64,000 nt of DNA from B1Sed10-231 sp046483385 (GCA_046483385.1 JAWODG010000194.1:1-64000); one strand, 5' to 3'. Positions 51,714 through 60,495 are shown, counted from the first letter of the stretch. Program-made: numbers and translations. The notes: generated by a model from the sequence alone, not told the origin.

Positions 51714-54023
51714 ATGGACCGCAAGAGACTGGCAAAAGTGACCGCGGGCATCGTCCTGCTTGCTCTCGGCGCCTTCCTGGTGGCCAGCCTGGTGACTCAT
51801 GATCCCACGCAGGGGCCTTTCCCGGACGTTGCGGAGACGGCCGGCGGAGGCAACGCGTGCGGGCTGGCCGGCGCCTACGTTTCGGCTTACGCGCTGGCGT
51901 TGCTTGGTTGGGCCGCGTATCCGGTGACGGCGTTCGTGGCCGGCGCGGGGGTCCTGTTGATCACGGGGCGTCCTATCTCGGATTGGCCGTTCCGGGCCGT
52001 GGGATTCGGCCTCGTCGTATTGGGGTTGGTGCTGGGGCTGGCCCTTTTCAACGCATCCGCGGATTCCGGCGCCGGACGGTACAGTCCAGCCGCCGGCAGA
52101 GCCGGAGGGGTTCTGGGCATACTGCTGGCCGGTGTGCTGTATCGGTCCGTCGGCGCGACGGGCACGCTCATTCTCTTCCTCATGTTCTCCTCGCTCGGCT
52201 TCTTCCTGGTTGCCGGCGCTGAGCTGGCCCACCTGACGGGCACGGTTGTGGATACTCTGGGTGGCTGGCTCGGAAGCCTGCGCATCCCGGCTGGCGGCTC
52301 GGCGGCTCGGCCGGAGCCCGCCAAAGCATCGGCGGGCGCACAGACAGGTGGCGCCGTCGGCCAGGCGACGCGCGCCGTTTCCGATGAGGAACAGAGCGAG
52401 GAAGACGAGGAGGAGACGCGGGAAGTAGTGCTGCCGGATGCCGATGAGGAGCCCGCGGAACCGCCCAGCATGGAGCCCGAGCTGGTGAGCAGCTTCGTGC
52501 CGGCCTCGGTGGATGACGAGGAGGAGGAGTTTGACCTGCCCGACAAGGCGGTGCCGGAGGGGGAGTACGACCTTCCCGCGGTGAACCTGTTGAGCGAAGT
52601 TGACAACTCCATGAGCGGGGAGAACGAGGCGGACATCCGGGAGAAGGGCCAGATACTGCAGCGGACCCTGAGCGAGTTCAACGTCAGCGCCAAGGTCGTG
52701 CGCATCCAGCGCGGGCCCGTCATCACGATGTACGAGCTGTCGCTGGCACCGGGCACCAAAGTGTCGAAGGTGGAATCGCTGGCGGACGACCTGGCGATCG
52801 CCCTGAAGGCCCCCAATGTGCGCATCGTGGCGCCCCTGCCGGGCAAGGACACCGTCGGAATCGAGGTGCCCAACTCGCAGCGGGAGTTGGTCTGCCTGCG
52901 GGAACTGATGGAGGCCACCCGGAAGAAGCACAACAGCTTCGAGATACCCCTCTTCCTGGGGAAGGACACGGCGGGCAACCCGCTGGTGCTGGACCTGGCG
53001 AGCTGTCCCCACCTGCTGGTGGCGGGCGCGACGGGCTCGGGCAAGTCCGTGGCCATTAACGCCATGATCGCCAGCATACTGATGACCCGCACGCCGCATG
53101 AAGTGCAGCTTCTTCTGATCGACCCGAAGTCGGTCGAGTTCAGCGACTACGGACAGCTGCCTCACCTGGCATGCCCCGTGCTGACCGACATGAAGAAGGC
53201 GGCGTCCGTGCTGAAGTGGGCGTGCAAGAAGATGGACGAGCGCTACTCGGTGCTGTCGGCGGCGGGGGTGCGGGACCTGACGCGCTACAACGAGTTGAGC
53301 GATGACGAGATCAAACGCCGCCTGGACCCGGAGGAGGACGCGGTCCTGGACGATGTGCCCTTCTACATGCCCCACATCGTGATCATCGTGGACGAGTTCG
53401 GCGAGTTGATGATGGTGGCGGCCAAAGAAGTCGAGAACAGCGTGACGCGTCTGTCCCAGAAGGCGCGCGCCGTCGGCATCCACCTGATATGCGCCACGCA
53501 GCGGCCGTCGGTGGACGTCATTACGGGCTTGATCAAGGCCAACCTTCCCGCCCGTATCGCCTTCCAGGTCTCGTCGAAGGTGGACTCGCGCACCATCCTG
53601 GACCGCAACGGCGCGGAGTTGCTGCTGGGCAAGGGCGACATGCTGCTCCTGCCGCCGGGCACCTCCCGCCTTGTCCGGGCGCAGGGCACCTACGTGACCG
53701 ACGGGGAGGTAACCAAGATCGTCAATTTCCTGGAAGGGGAGGGGGACCCGCGTTTCCGCACGGAGCTGCGTGACTTCCACGCCAAGCAGGAGGCCACCGA
53801 GCACAGTGACGATCTCTACGACGAAGCGGTGCGCATCGTGGTCGAGTCGCAGAGGGGGTCGGTTTCGCTCCTTCAGCGTCGGCTGAGCATCGGGTACTCG
53901 CGGGCGGCGCGGTTAGTTGATATGATGGCAGAGGCCGGCATCGTGGGCGAGCATCGCGGCAGCAAGGCCCGCAGGGTGCTGATGAGCCGCGAGGAATGGG
54001 AACAGGCCCACGCCGAAACGTGA
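51714..54023 (+). CDS. ftsK: DNA translocase FtsK/SpoIIIE
   Basis: FtsK pumps DNA across the division septum during chromosome segregation. The 769-residue protein has four transmembrane helices in the first 180 residues, an acidic linker, then the motor. Walker A is GATGSGKSVAINAMI, Walker B is IVIIVDEFGELMM, and ATQRPSVDVITGLIKANLPARIAFQV is the family core. The C-terminal winged-helix gamma domain (GSVSLLQRRLSIGYSRAARLVDMMEAG-like segment) reads KOPS-type orientation sequences. A GTG 33 bases upstream is less likely because ATG at 51714 fits the promoter spacing. Confidence 0.95.
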   Translation: MDRKRLAKVTAGIVLLALGAFLVASLVTHDPTQGPFPDVAETAGGGNACGLAGAYVSAYALALLGWAAYPVTAFVAGAGVLLITGRPISDWPFRAVGFGLVVLGLVLGLALFNASADSGAGRYSPAAGRAGGVLGILLAGVLYRSVGATGTLILFLMFSSLGFFLVAGAELAHLTGTVVDTLGGWLGSLRIPAGGSAARPEPAKASAGAQTGGAVGQATRAVSDEEQSEEDEEETREVVLPDADEEPAEPPSMEPELVSSFVPASVDDEEEEFDLPDKAVPEGEYDLPAVNLLSEVDNSMSGENEADIREKGQILQRTLSEFNVSAKVVRIQRGPVITMYELSLAPGTKVSKVESLADDLAIALKAPNVRIVAPLPGKDTVGIEVPNSQRELVCLRELMEATRKKHNSFEIPLFLGKDTAGNPLVLDLASCPHLLVAGATGSGKSVAINAMIASILMTRTPHEVQLLLIDPKSVEFSDYGQLPHLACPVLTDMKKAASVLKWACKKMDERYSVLSAAGVRDLTRYNELSDDEIKRRLDPEEDAVLDDVPFYMPHIVIIVDEFGELMMVAAKEVENSVTRLSQKARAVGIHLICATQRPSVDVITGLIKANLPARIAFQVSSKVDSRTILDRNGAELLLGKGDMLLLPPGTSRLVRAQGTYVTDGEVTKIVNFLEGEGDPRFRTELRDFHAKQEATEHSDDLYDEAVRIVVESQRGSVSLLQRRLSIGYSRAARLVDMMAEAGIVGEHRGSKARRVLMSREEWEQAHAET

Positions 54024-54050
54024 CTCCCCCTCGAGCCTGACGTCAATCCT

Positions 54051-55394
54051 ATGGACAACTCGCAGGTCCTACGTACGAAGGTTGCGCTGCTGACCCTCGG
54101 CTGCGCCAAGAACCTGGTCGATTCCGAACGCATCGCCACCATGCTCGACGACCGGGGCGTGGAGGTTGTGCACGAACTCGAGGATGCCCCCGTGGCCGTA
54201 GTCAACACGTGCGGGTTCATTGACCCGGCCAAAGAAGAGTCCATCGAGGTGATACTGGACGCCGCCGAGTGGAAGCAGGAGGGCCCGGGGCGCACCCTGA
54301 TAGTGACCGGGTGCCTGAGCCACCGCTACGGCGACGAGTTGCGCCGGGAGGTGCCGGAGGTGGACGTCTTTTCCGGCATCCGCCCGGAGGAGGCGGCGCG
54401 GGCCGCGCTGGAGGCGCTGGGCCTTCCTGTCGGGACGCCCACCTGCGGGCCCGAACGTCGTCGGCGCATGACGCCCGAGGCGTGGAGCTACCTGCGCGTC
54501 TCGCACGGGTGCAGCAACCGTTGCGCCTACTGCGCCATTCCCCTCATCCGAGGGCCGCTGCGCAGCCGAGAGCCGGATGAGATTCTGGCCGAGGCGCGCG
54601 ACCTGGCCGAGCAGGGCGTCCGCGAGCTGAACGTCATCGGGCAGGACACCGCCGCTTACGGCACGGACCGCCCCGGCCTGCCCGGCATCCATGATCTGCT
54701 GGCCACACTTTGTCGCGTGGACGGGCTTCGCTGGATACGCCTGCTCTACGTCCACCCGGCGCACGTGCGCGACGAGTTGCTCGACGTCATCGCGAGCGAA
54801 GACAAGCTATGTCCTTACCTGGACATGCCGCTGCAGCACATCAATGACGACGTGCTCCGACGCATGGGGCGGCCGGCGACGAGGTCAGATGTCGAACGGC
54901 TCATTGAGCGAGCCCGGGAGCGCATACCGGATGTCACCCTGCGGACCACGTTCCTCGTCGGCTTCCCCGGCGAGACAGAAGAGGACTTCGGGGAACTGCT
55001 TGACTTCGTGCGCAAGGTCCGGTTCGATCGAGTGGGCTGCTTCGCCTTTTCGGCGGAGGAAGGCACCCCCGCCCGGGACATGGAGAAGCAGGTGGCGGAG
55101 GAGGTCCGCGAGGAGCACCGGGATGAGTTGATGGCCGTGCAGCAGGAGATCGCGTTCGAACTGGCGGCCGAGAGGGTCGGGGAACGAACGGATGTGCTGA
55201 TGGAGGAAGGCGAACCGCTCGACGAGGGCCTCAGGCCCGCCCGCAGCCGGCACGAGGCGCCCGACGTGGACCCGCTGATCTACGTGGAAGCGCCGGCGCC
55301 GCCGGTCGGCGAGTTCGCGGAAGTTGAGATAGTGGACAGCCTGGGCTACGACTGCATTGCCCGTATCGTCGAGGGAGACCCCCGTGGCAGGTGA
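54051..55394 (+). CDS. rimO: Ribosomal protein S12 methylthiotransferase RimO
   Basis: RimO adds a methylthio group to an aspartate of ribosomal protein S12 using two 4Fe-4S clusters. The N-terminal domain has TLGCAKNLVDSE, NTCGFIDPAKEES and VTGCLSHRY with its three cluster Cys. The radical SAM motif is CSNRCAYCAIPLIRG, and NVIGQDTAAYG is diagnostic of RimO rather than MiaB. A C-terminal TRAM-like domain (about 375-440) ends the 447-residue protein. It follows ftsK closely, and its stop lies eleven bases inside pgpA. Confidence 0.95.
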   Translation: MDNSQVLRTKVALLTLGCAKNLVDSERIATMLDDRGVEVVHELEDAPVAVVNTCGFIDPAKEESIEVILDAAEWKQEGPGRTLIVTGCLSHRYGDELRREVPEVDVFSGIRPEEAARAALEALGLPVGTPTCGPERRRRMTPEAWSYLRVSHGCSNRCAYCAIPLIRGPLRSREPDEILAEARDLAEQGVRELNVIGQDTAAYGTDRPGLPGIHDLLATLCRVDGLRWIRLLYVHPAHVRDELLDVIASEDKLCPYLDMPLQHINDDVLRRMGRPATRSDVERLIERARERIPDVTLRTTFLVGFPGETEEDFGELLDFVRKVRFDRVGCFAFSAEEGTPARDMEKQVAEEVREEHRDELMAVQQEIAFELAAERVGERTDVLMEEGEPLDEGLRPARSRHEAPDVDPLIYVEAPAPPVGEFAEVEIVDSLGYDCIARIVEGDPRGR

Positions 55395-55875
55395 CGAACG
55401 ACGAGTGAAGCTTATCGGTTCGGCGTTGGGACTGGGCTATCTGCCAGTGGCCCCGGGAACGTGGGCCTCCGCCGCGGCGGCGGGCGTCTACTGGTTGGTC
55501 CGGCTCGGGTTCGGCAACGTTGCGTCGGCCGTGGCGGCAGTGCTATGCCTTCTGACGCTGGCGCTGGGCGTCGGCGCGGGGACCCGAGCCGAGAAGGTCT
55601 ATGGCAAGGAGGATCCCGGGCACTTCGTTCTGGACGAGCTGGCGGGGCAGTGGCTGACTTACGCCCTGTTCTGGTGGGGCTCGCCCGCTCTCACCGTGGT
55701 GACGGGTTTCCTTACCTTCCGCCTGTTGGATGTGCTCAAGCCTTTCCCGGTCCGCAGGCTGGAGAAGCTGCCGGGGGGCTGGGGTGTGATGACCGACGAT
55801 CTGGGCGCGGCCGTCTACGCCGCCGTCCTGTCGTGGCTGGTGGGGGCGGGGCTGCTGGCACGTTTCGTGGGGTGA
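55384..55875 (+). CDS. pgpA: Phosphatidylglycerophosphatase A
   Basis: PgpA removes phosphate from phosphatidylglycerol phosphate. The 163 residues are mostly membrane helices with the family marks GYLPVAPGTWAS, YGKEDPGHFVLDELAGQW and FRLLDVLKPFPVRRLEKLPGGWGVMTDDLGAAVYA, whose acidic residues bind metal. GTG at 55384 with GAGGGAG upstream is preferred over a TTG nine codons earlier. It is coupled to rimO and to birA. Confidence 0.9.
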   Translation: MAGDERRVKLIGSALGLGYLPVAPGTWASAAAAGVYWLVRLGFGNVASAVAAVLCLLTLALGVGAGTRAEKVYGKEDPGHFVLDELAGQWLTYALFWWGSPALTVVTGFLTFRLLDVLKPFPVRRLEKLPGGWGVMTDDLGAAVYAAVLSWLVGAGLLARFVG

Positions 55876-55877
55876 CA

Positions 55878-56687
55878 ATGGGAACACTCGACCCCGACAA
55901 CGTTTTCGGGACGTTCGGTGCAGGGACCGTCCTTGTCGGCGAGCACGGGGAGATTCTGCCGACTGTGACCTCAACTATGGACGTTGCGCGGGAGCGCCTC
56001 CTGGAGGGCGTGCCCGATGGCTACACGGTGCTGGCCGAGCAGCAGACCGCCGGGCGCGGCCGGGAGGGAGGTTGGGAATGTCCGCACGGACTTGGGATTC
56101 TGATGACCGTGGTCTTGCAGATAAGGCTGTCGCGGGCGGAGCAGAACCAGATAACCATGATGGGGGCGGTCGCCGGGGCGGAGGCACTCGGCTCGTTGGG
56201 AGTACCGGCCCGCATCAAGTGGCCCAACGACATCGTGATGGCGGCAAAGAACGGGGGACCCGTGCAGAAGCTGGGCGGCGTGCTGGTGGAGCGGGTGAAG
56301 ACGGACGACGCCGCGGCCCCCTTCCTGCTGGGCATGGGACTGAACGTCAACCAGCAGCGGGAGGAACTGCCCGCGGACACGCCCCTGCCGGCGACTTCGA
56401 TGCAGTTGGTGAAGGGAAGCCCCTTCGACCGAACGCGCGTCTGCCGGGCGCTTCTGCGCGAGGTTGACCGGTGGTATCGCCGGCTGCGGATGGGCCAGCC
56501 GGAGCGCATTATGGCCCGCTGGCGCCGTCTGAGTTGCCTGCTGAACCGCCGCGTGCGGGTCCGCACCGACGGCCGGCTGCTGCGGGGCACGGTGCTGGGG
56601 CTGCGCAGCACCGGCGAGCTGATCTTCCGGAGAGATGACGGCGAGAAGATGATCCTCTCCGAGGAGAAAACGAAGCTCCTGCTGTAG
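55878..56687 (+). CDS. birA: Biotin-[acetyl-CoA-carboxylase] ligase
   Basis: BirA activates biotin with ATP and attaches it to carboxylase carrier proteins. The catalytic domain shows STMDVARERL, the biotinyl-AMP loop AEQQTAGRGREGGWECP, and IKWPNDIVM followed by KLGGVLVE. A small C-terminal domain (VRVRTDGRLLRGTVLGLRSTGELIFR) completes the 269 residues. There is no N-terminal helix-turn-helix, so it is a class I ligase without a repressor role. The ATG is two bases after the pgpA stop. It ends with TAG. Confidence 0.93.
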   Translation: MGTLDPDNVFGTFGAGTVLVGEHGEILPTVTSTMDVARERLLEGVPDGYTVLAEQQTAGRGREGGWECPHGLGILMTVVLQIRLSRAEQNQITMMGAVAGAEALGSLGVPARIKWPNDIVMAAKNGGPVQKLGGVLVERVKTDDAAAPFLLGMGLNVNQQREELPADTPLPATSMQLVKGSPFDRTRVCRALLREVDRWYRRLRMGQPERIMARWRRLSCLLNRRVRVRTDGRLLRGTVLGLRSTGELIFRRDDGEKMILSEEKTKLLL

Positions 56688-56759
56688 CCCGATCGCCTAC
56701 TCGCTCATCATCTCGGCGACCTGAATAGCCCGCAAGAGGGCTTTCGCCTTGTTGAGCGT

Positions 56760-58187
56760 CTATTCGTACTCGCGCTCCGGCACGGAGTCGGCCACCACGC
56801 CCCCGCCGGCTTGCACATAGGCGCTGTCCCCGTCCAGCACCACGGTGCGGATGGTGATGCAGGTGTCCATGTTGCCGCTGAAGTCAAAGTAACCCACCGC
56901 GCCGCCGTAGGGGCCGCGCTTGGTCGGCTCCAGCTCGTCGATTATCTCCATGGCCCTGACCTTCGGAGCGCCGCTCAGAGTCCCGGCGGGGATGCAGGCC
57001 TTCAGGGCGTCCAGCGCGCTCAACCCCTCCCGCAGTCTGCCACTCACGTTGGAGACGATGTGCATGACGTGCGAGTACTTCTCGATGACCATGACTTCGT
57101 CCAGATGGACGCTGCCGTACTCTGACACGCGGCCCACGTCGTTGCGTCCGAGGTCCACCAGCATCACGTGCTCGGCGCGTTCCTTGGGGTCGGACAGCAG
57201 TTCCTGTTCCAGTCGCTGATCCTCCTCCTCGTCCTCGCCGCGGCGTCGCGTGCCGGCGATGGGCCGGACCGTCACGCGACGGTCCTCGACCCGCACCATC
57301 ACCTCCGGCGAAGAGCCGATCAGGCAGAGGTCGTCGAACTTCAGAAAGAACATGTAGGGCGAGGGGTTGATCACGCGCAGGGAGCGGTAGATGTCGAACG
57401 CCGCGGCCGAGGTGGTCGCCTTCAGGCGCTGCGAGGGAACGACCTGGAAGATGTCGCCGGCGCGTATGTACTCCTTGGCCTTCTCGACGGCCTTCAGGTA
57501 GTCGGGACGCGCGAAGTTGGACTCGAACTTCAGCTCCACCTCGCCGCTCGGCTCTATGTCGTCGCTTACGGCCGTCACCGGCGTGCGCAGCCGGTCGATG
57601 AGGGCGTCTATGCGTGCCACGGCCGCGTCGTAGGCTTCGTCGGGAGACATCCCGTCGGTGCGCTGACTACAGACCACTTTAATCGTCTTGTTCAGGTGGT
57701 CGAAGATGACCACCTGGTCGAAGAACATGTAGAAGATGTCGGGCAGGCCCCTGTCGTCCGGCGGGCAGTCGGGCAGGTGCTCGATGAAGCGCACCACGTC
57801 GTAGCCCATGTAGCCGACGGCGCCGCAGGAGAAACGGGGCAGCCCCTCGACCGGCACGAACGAGAACTGCTCCAGGTACTCGCCGAAGGCCGCCAGGGGG
57901 TCGTCGGCCGTCCACCGGCGCGTCCGCCCGTCCTCCTGCACGAGGACGTCCCGGCCCGCGGCGCGGAACAGGGCAAAGGGGGCGCTGCCGAGGAAGCAGT
58001 ACCGGCCGATCTTCTCCGGCCCGCTGGCGCTCTCCAGCAGGAAAGCGTGCGGGTCGTCGCTGATCTTCTCGTAGGCCAGCACGGGGGTGAGGGCGTCCGA
58101 CATTAACTGCCGGTAAACCGGCACGACGTTCCCCTCACCGCACAGCCGGCGGAATTCCCCTCGGGACGGATGGTATTGAACGCTCAT
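56760..58187 (-). CDS. trpE: Anthranilate synthase component I, cut by an amber codon
   Basis: TrpE converts chorismate to anthranilate with the TrpG amidotransferase. The 475 residues contain the chorismate-binding core: FQVVPSQRLKA, PSPYMFFLKFDDLCLIGSSPEV, PIAGTRRRGEDEEED, DLGRNDVGRVSEYGSV, CIPAGTLSGAPKVRAMEIIDELEP and YVQAGGGVVADSVPE. The frame stops with TAG directly after PEREYE, where family members read EYEETLNKA. Beyond it the same frame goes on TLNKAKALLRAIQVAEMMSE before a second TAG at 56697-56699. So one Glu codon (GAG) appears to have become TAG, removing the last 20-odd residues. The start at 58187 is chosen as the family-like ATG. No trpG is adjacent. Confidence 0.9.
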   Translation of the reverse strand: MSVQYHPSRGEFRRLCGEGNVVPVYRQLMSDALTPVLAYEKISDDPHAFLLESASGPEKIGRYCFLGSAPFALFRAAGRDVLVQEDGRTRRWTADDPLAAFGEYLEQFSFVPVEGLPRFSCGAVGYMGYDVVRFIEHLPDCPPDDRGLPDIFYMFFDQVVIFDHLNKTIKVVCSQRTDGMSPDEAYDAAVARIDALIDRLRTPVTAVSDDIEPSGEVELKFESNFARPDYLKAVEKAKEYIRAGDIFQVVPSQRLKATTSAAAFDIYRSLRVINPSPYMFFLKFDDLCLIGSSPEVMVRVEDRRVTVRPIAGTRRRGEDEEEDQRLEQELLSDPKERAEHVMLVDLGRNDVGRVSEYGSVHLDEVMVIEKYSHVMHIVSNVSGRLREGLSALDALKACIPAGTLSGAPKVRAMEIIDELEPTKRGPYGGAVGYFDFSGNMDTCITIRTVVLDGDSAYVQAGGGVVADSVPEREYE

Positions 58188-58236
58188 TGAACCTGCGGCC
58201 TTTCCGGTTGCGACCACCGGCGCACAAAGTATTTTC

Positions 58237-58266
58237 TTGCACCGGGCGCGGTTGCCTGAGTAGAAT
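58237..58266 (+). promoter_or_regulatory. Promoter of the small membrane-protein gene at 58335
   Basis: TTGCAC (58237-58242), 18 bases, TAGAAT (58261-58266). It overlaps the opposite-strand promoter of trpE at 58271-58299, so the two may interfere. Confidence 0.55.
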
Positions 58267-58270
58267 CATA

Positions 58271-58299
58271 AATGTAGGGCCTGTAAGCCGTGGGGGCAA
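58271..58299 (-). promoter_or_regulatory. Possible promoter of trpE
   Basis: TTGCCC (58294-58299), 17 bases, TACATT (58271-58276) on the minus strand, about 90 bases before the trpE start. No Trp-rich leader peptide or terminator of the leuA type is visible here. Confidence 0.4.
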
Positions 58300-58334
58300 G
58301 GCTGACCAAAGATTCCTGAGGCACGGAGGAAGCT

Positions 58335-58640
58335 ATGGCCGCATACATCGTCGGTATGATCACCGGGGCTCTCTGCATGATTGCGCCTCTCGTCTATCTG
58401 GGCAACGTGAACGTGTGCGTGGCGACCATTCTGTCCAACAAGCCGGAGACGCTGGAGCAGTTCACTCAGACCGCGCCTATCGGACTGATGTACGCCATCG
58501 TGGTCGTCGGGGCCGTCGTTTTTCTGCTCAGCGCCGCCATGGCGGCCTTTACCGGCGCCGCCCGCATCCGCGGCTCCAGGAAACCGGAGCCCGAAGAGCC
58601 GGCACCGTCCGACGACGAAGTGGAAATGCCCGAAATCTGA
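58335..58640 (+). CDS. Small two-helix membrane protein
   Basis: A 101-residue protein with two hydrophobic segments (AAYIVGMITGALCMIAPLVYLG at 2-23 and LMYAIVVVGAVVFLLSAAMAAF at about 52-73) and a charged, Pro/Glu-rich tail. GGAGG precedes the ATG and a fair promoter lies upstream, so it is probably a real gene. I recognise no family. Confidence 0.65.
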   Translation: MAAYIVGMITGALCMIAPLVYLGNVNVCVATILSNKPETLEQFTQTAPIGLMYAIVVVGAVVFLLSAAMAAFTGAARIRGSRKPEPEEPAPSDDEVEMPEI

Positions 58641-58673
58641 CGGTCGCCGGCCTGCGGAAGCTTCCGCTCGCCG

Positions 58674-60233
58674 TCACATTCCGTGCGGGCGCTCCTCGTC
58701 GCTCTTGCCGGCCTGCATCCGCTTGTGGAGGCGGTTGACGGCGGCCAGATATGCGACCGCGCTCGCCTCGATCACGTCGGTCTTGGCCGCCCGGCCGCGC
58801 TCGGTGTAACCGTTCGAGGTTACCTCCAGCGACACCTCACCCATCGCGTCCTTGCCCTTCGTGATGGCCCGGATGGAGAAGTCGCGCAGCTCGCAACGGA
58901 AGCCGGTGATGCGGTCGATGGCGCGATAGACGGCGTCAATCGGCCCGTCGCCGATCGCCGCATCGGTCCGCATGCCTTCGTCGGACACCTCCACGGCCAC
59001 CGTGGCGGTGGGGGTCACGCTGATGCCGCTGGTCACGTGGAAGCTCCTCAGGGTGAAGACCTGAGGCACCTCCTCCATCTCCTCGCGGACGATGGCTTCG
59101 ATGTCCTCGTCGTAGATCTCCTTCTTCTTGTCCGTCAGGTCGATGAACTTCTCGAACGCGTGCTGGAGGCGGTCCTCGCTCAGCTCGATGCCCAGCTCCT
59201 CGAGCCGCGCGCGGAAGCCGTGACGCCCGCTGTGCTTGCCCAGCACGAGTTCGCCGCTCTCGCGCCCGACGTCCTCGGGGCGCATTATCTCGTAGGTGCT
59301 CTTCTTCTTCAGGATTCCGTCCTGGTGGATGCCCGCTTCGTGGGCGAACGCGTTGCGCCCCACGATGGCCTTGTTGGGCGGCACCTGCACGCCGGTGACG
59401 CTCGTCACGAGGCGGCTGGTCGCCATTATCTCGCGCGTGTTGATGCCCGTGTCCACGCCGAAGTAATCCTGCCGAGTCCGCATGGCCATGACAACCTCTT
59501 CGAGCGAGCAGTTGCCGGCCCGCTCTCCGAGCCCGTTGACGGTGCACTCGACTTGCCGCGCCCCCTTCCGCACCGCCGCCAATGAGTTGGCCGTCGCCAT
59601 CCCCAGGTCGTCGTGGCAGTGCACGCTTATGACCGCCCGCTCGATGTTGGAGACCTCCTCGTGGAGCATAGCGATCAGCTCGGCAAACTGGGACGGCACC
59701 GCGTAGCCGACCGTGTCGGGGATGTTGACCGTGGTGGCACCGGCGTCGATGACGGCCTGGACCACCTGTTTGAGGAAGTCGGGTTCGGTCCGGGCGGCGT
59801 CCTCCGGGCTGAACTCCACGTCGTCCACGTGGGCTTTGGCGGTCTGCACGCCCTGCACGGCCCGCTCGACGATGTCCGTCCGGCTCATGTGGAGCTTGTG
59901 CTCGCGGTGTATGCGGCTGGTCGCCAGGAAGACATGTATGCGCGGCCGCTCGGCCTCCTCCAGCGCCTCGGCGGCGCGCTCGATGTCCGCGTCCACGCAC
60001 CGTGCCAGCCCGGCTACGGCCGGCGCTCGGACGTTCCGGGCCACCTGCCGCACGCTCTCGAAGTCGCCCGGGGAAGCGATGGGGAAGCCCGCCTCGATGA
60101 CGTCCACCCCCAGGCGCTCGAGCTGGTGGGCCACCATGACCTTCTCGTCGAGCGTCATCGAGCACCCGGGGGCCTGTTCACCGTCCCGGAGCGTCGTGTC
60201 GAAGATGATTACCTTGCGTTCGTCTTCTGTCAT
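58674..60233 (-). CDS. leuA: 2-isopropylmalate synthase
   Basis: LeuA condenses acetyl-CoA with 2-oxoisovalerate, the first step of leucine synthesis. The 519-residue protein has FDTTLRDGEQAPGCSM with the metal-binding Asp, NIPDTVGYAVP, ISVHCHDDLGMATANSLAA with metal-binding His residues, and NGLGERAGNCSLEEVVMAM. The C-terminal 130 residues form the leucine-sensing domain used for feedback inhibition. A GAGG site stands before the ATG. Upstream are a promoter, a Leu-rich leader peptide and a terminator (separate entries), so expression is probably controlled by attenuation. Confidence 0.96.
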   Translation of the reverse strand: MTEDERKVIIFDTTLRDGEQAPGCSMTLDEKVMVAHQLERLGVDVIEAGFPIASPGDFESVRQVARNVRAPAVAGLARCVDADIERAAEALEEAERPRIHVFLATSRIHREHKLHMSRTDIVERAVQGVQTAKAHVDDVEFSPEDAARTEPDFLKQVVQAVIDAGATTVNIPDTVGYAVPSQFAELIAMLHEEVSNIERAVISVHCHDDLGMATANSLAAVRKGARQVECTVNGLGERAGNCSLEEVVMAMRTRQDYFGVDTGINTREIMATSRLVTSVTGVQVPPNKAIVGRNAFAHEAGIHQDGILKKKSTYEIMRPEDVGRESGELVLGKHSGRHGFRARLEELGIELSEDRLQHAFEKFIDLTDKKKEIYDEDIEAIVREEMEEVPQVFTLRSFHVTSGISVTPTATVAVEVSDEGMRTDAAIGDGPIDAVYRAIDRITGFRCELRDFSIRAITKGKDAMGEVSLEVTSNGYTERGRAAKTDVIEASAVAYLAAVNRLHKRMQAGKSDEERPHGM

Positions 60234-60267
60234 TGTGAGCCTCTGTGTCAGCGCGTATCAGCGTGTC

Positions 60268-60304
60268 AAAACAAAAAGCCCCGCAACCGCTGAGGCTGCA
60301 GGGC
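60268..60304 (-). terminator. leuA attenuator (intrinsic terminator in the 5' leader)
   Basis: On the minus strand GCCCTGCA pairs with TGCGGGGC (one G-T pair), and the stem is followed at once by TTTTTGTTTT. It lies between the leader peptide and leuA, about 35 bases before the leuA start. This is the arrangement of a transcription attenuator. Confidence 0.8.
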
Positions 60305-60352
60305 CGAGAATTTCCGGATTACGACAAGCGGACCAGTACCCTACCGGCCTCA

Positions 60353-60430
60353 TCACCCTGGCTGGCGCCAGGGTAGAGCGAGCCAAAGTAGAGCGAGATT
60401 GCGCCGACGCTGGTCCAATGCCTTTGTCAT
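60353..60430 (-). CDS. leuA leader peptide (Leu-rich)
   Basis: The frame encodes 25 residues from ATG at 60430 to TGA at 60353. The middle reads NLALLWLALP, and six codons in total are leucine: TTG, CTC, CTA, CTT, CTC and CTA. CTA is seldom used in such GC-rich DNA, so ribosomes would slow there when charged leucyl-tRNA is scarce. Near the end, ACCCTGG and CCAGGGT form a hairpin that overlaps the stop codon. TACCCT can also pair with AGGGTA downstream. GGACCAG early in the leader is complementary to CTGGTCC after it. These alternative pairings suit an attenuator. The start codon lies only about 10 bases after the -10 box, so the mRNA would be nearly leaderless. Confidence 0.75.
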   Translation of the reverse strand: MTKALDQRRRNLALLWLALPWRQPG

Positions 60431-60439
60431 AGTGAGGAT

Positions 60440-60469
60440 ATCTTACGCGGAAACCGCCCGTGGTGTCAA
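60440..60469 (-). promoter_or_regulatory. Promoter of the leuA leader and leuA
   Basis: TTGACA (60464-60469), 18 bases, TAAGAT (60440-60445) on the minus strand. The expected transcription start is within a few bases of the leader-peptide ATG at 60430. Confidence 0.75.
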
Positions 60470-60495
60470 GCCGAAAACCGCCGTGTTACAGCACC

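Noticed and set aside
56697..56762. TAG as a recoded sense codon in this genome
   Set aside because: cdsA, birA and the GH at 35562 end in TAG at positions that fit family lengths, so a single mutation or readthrough in trpE is simpler.
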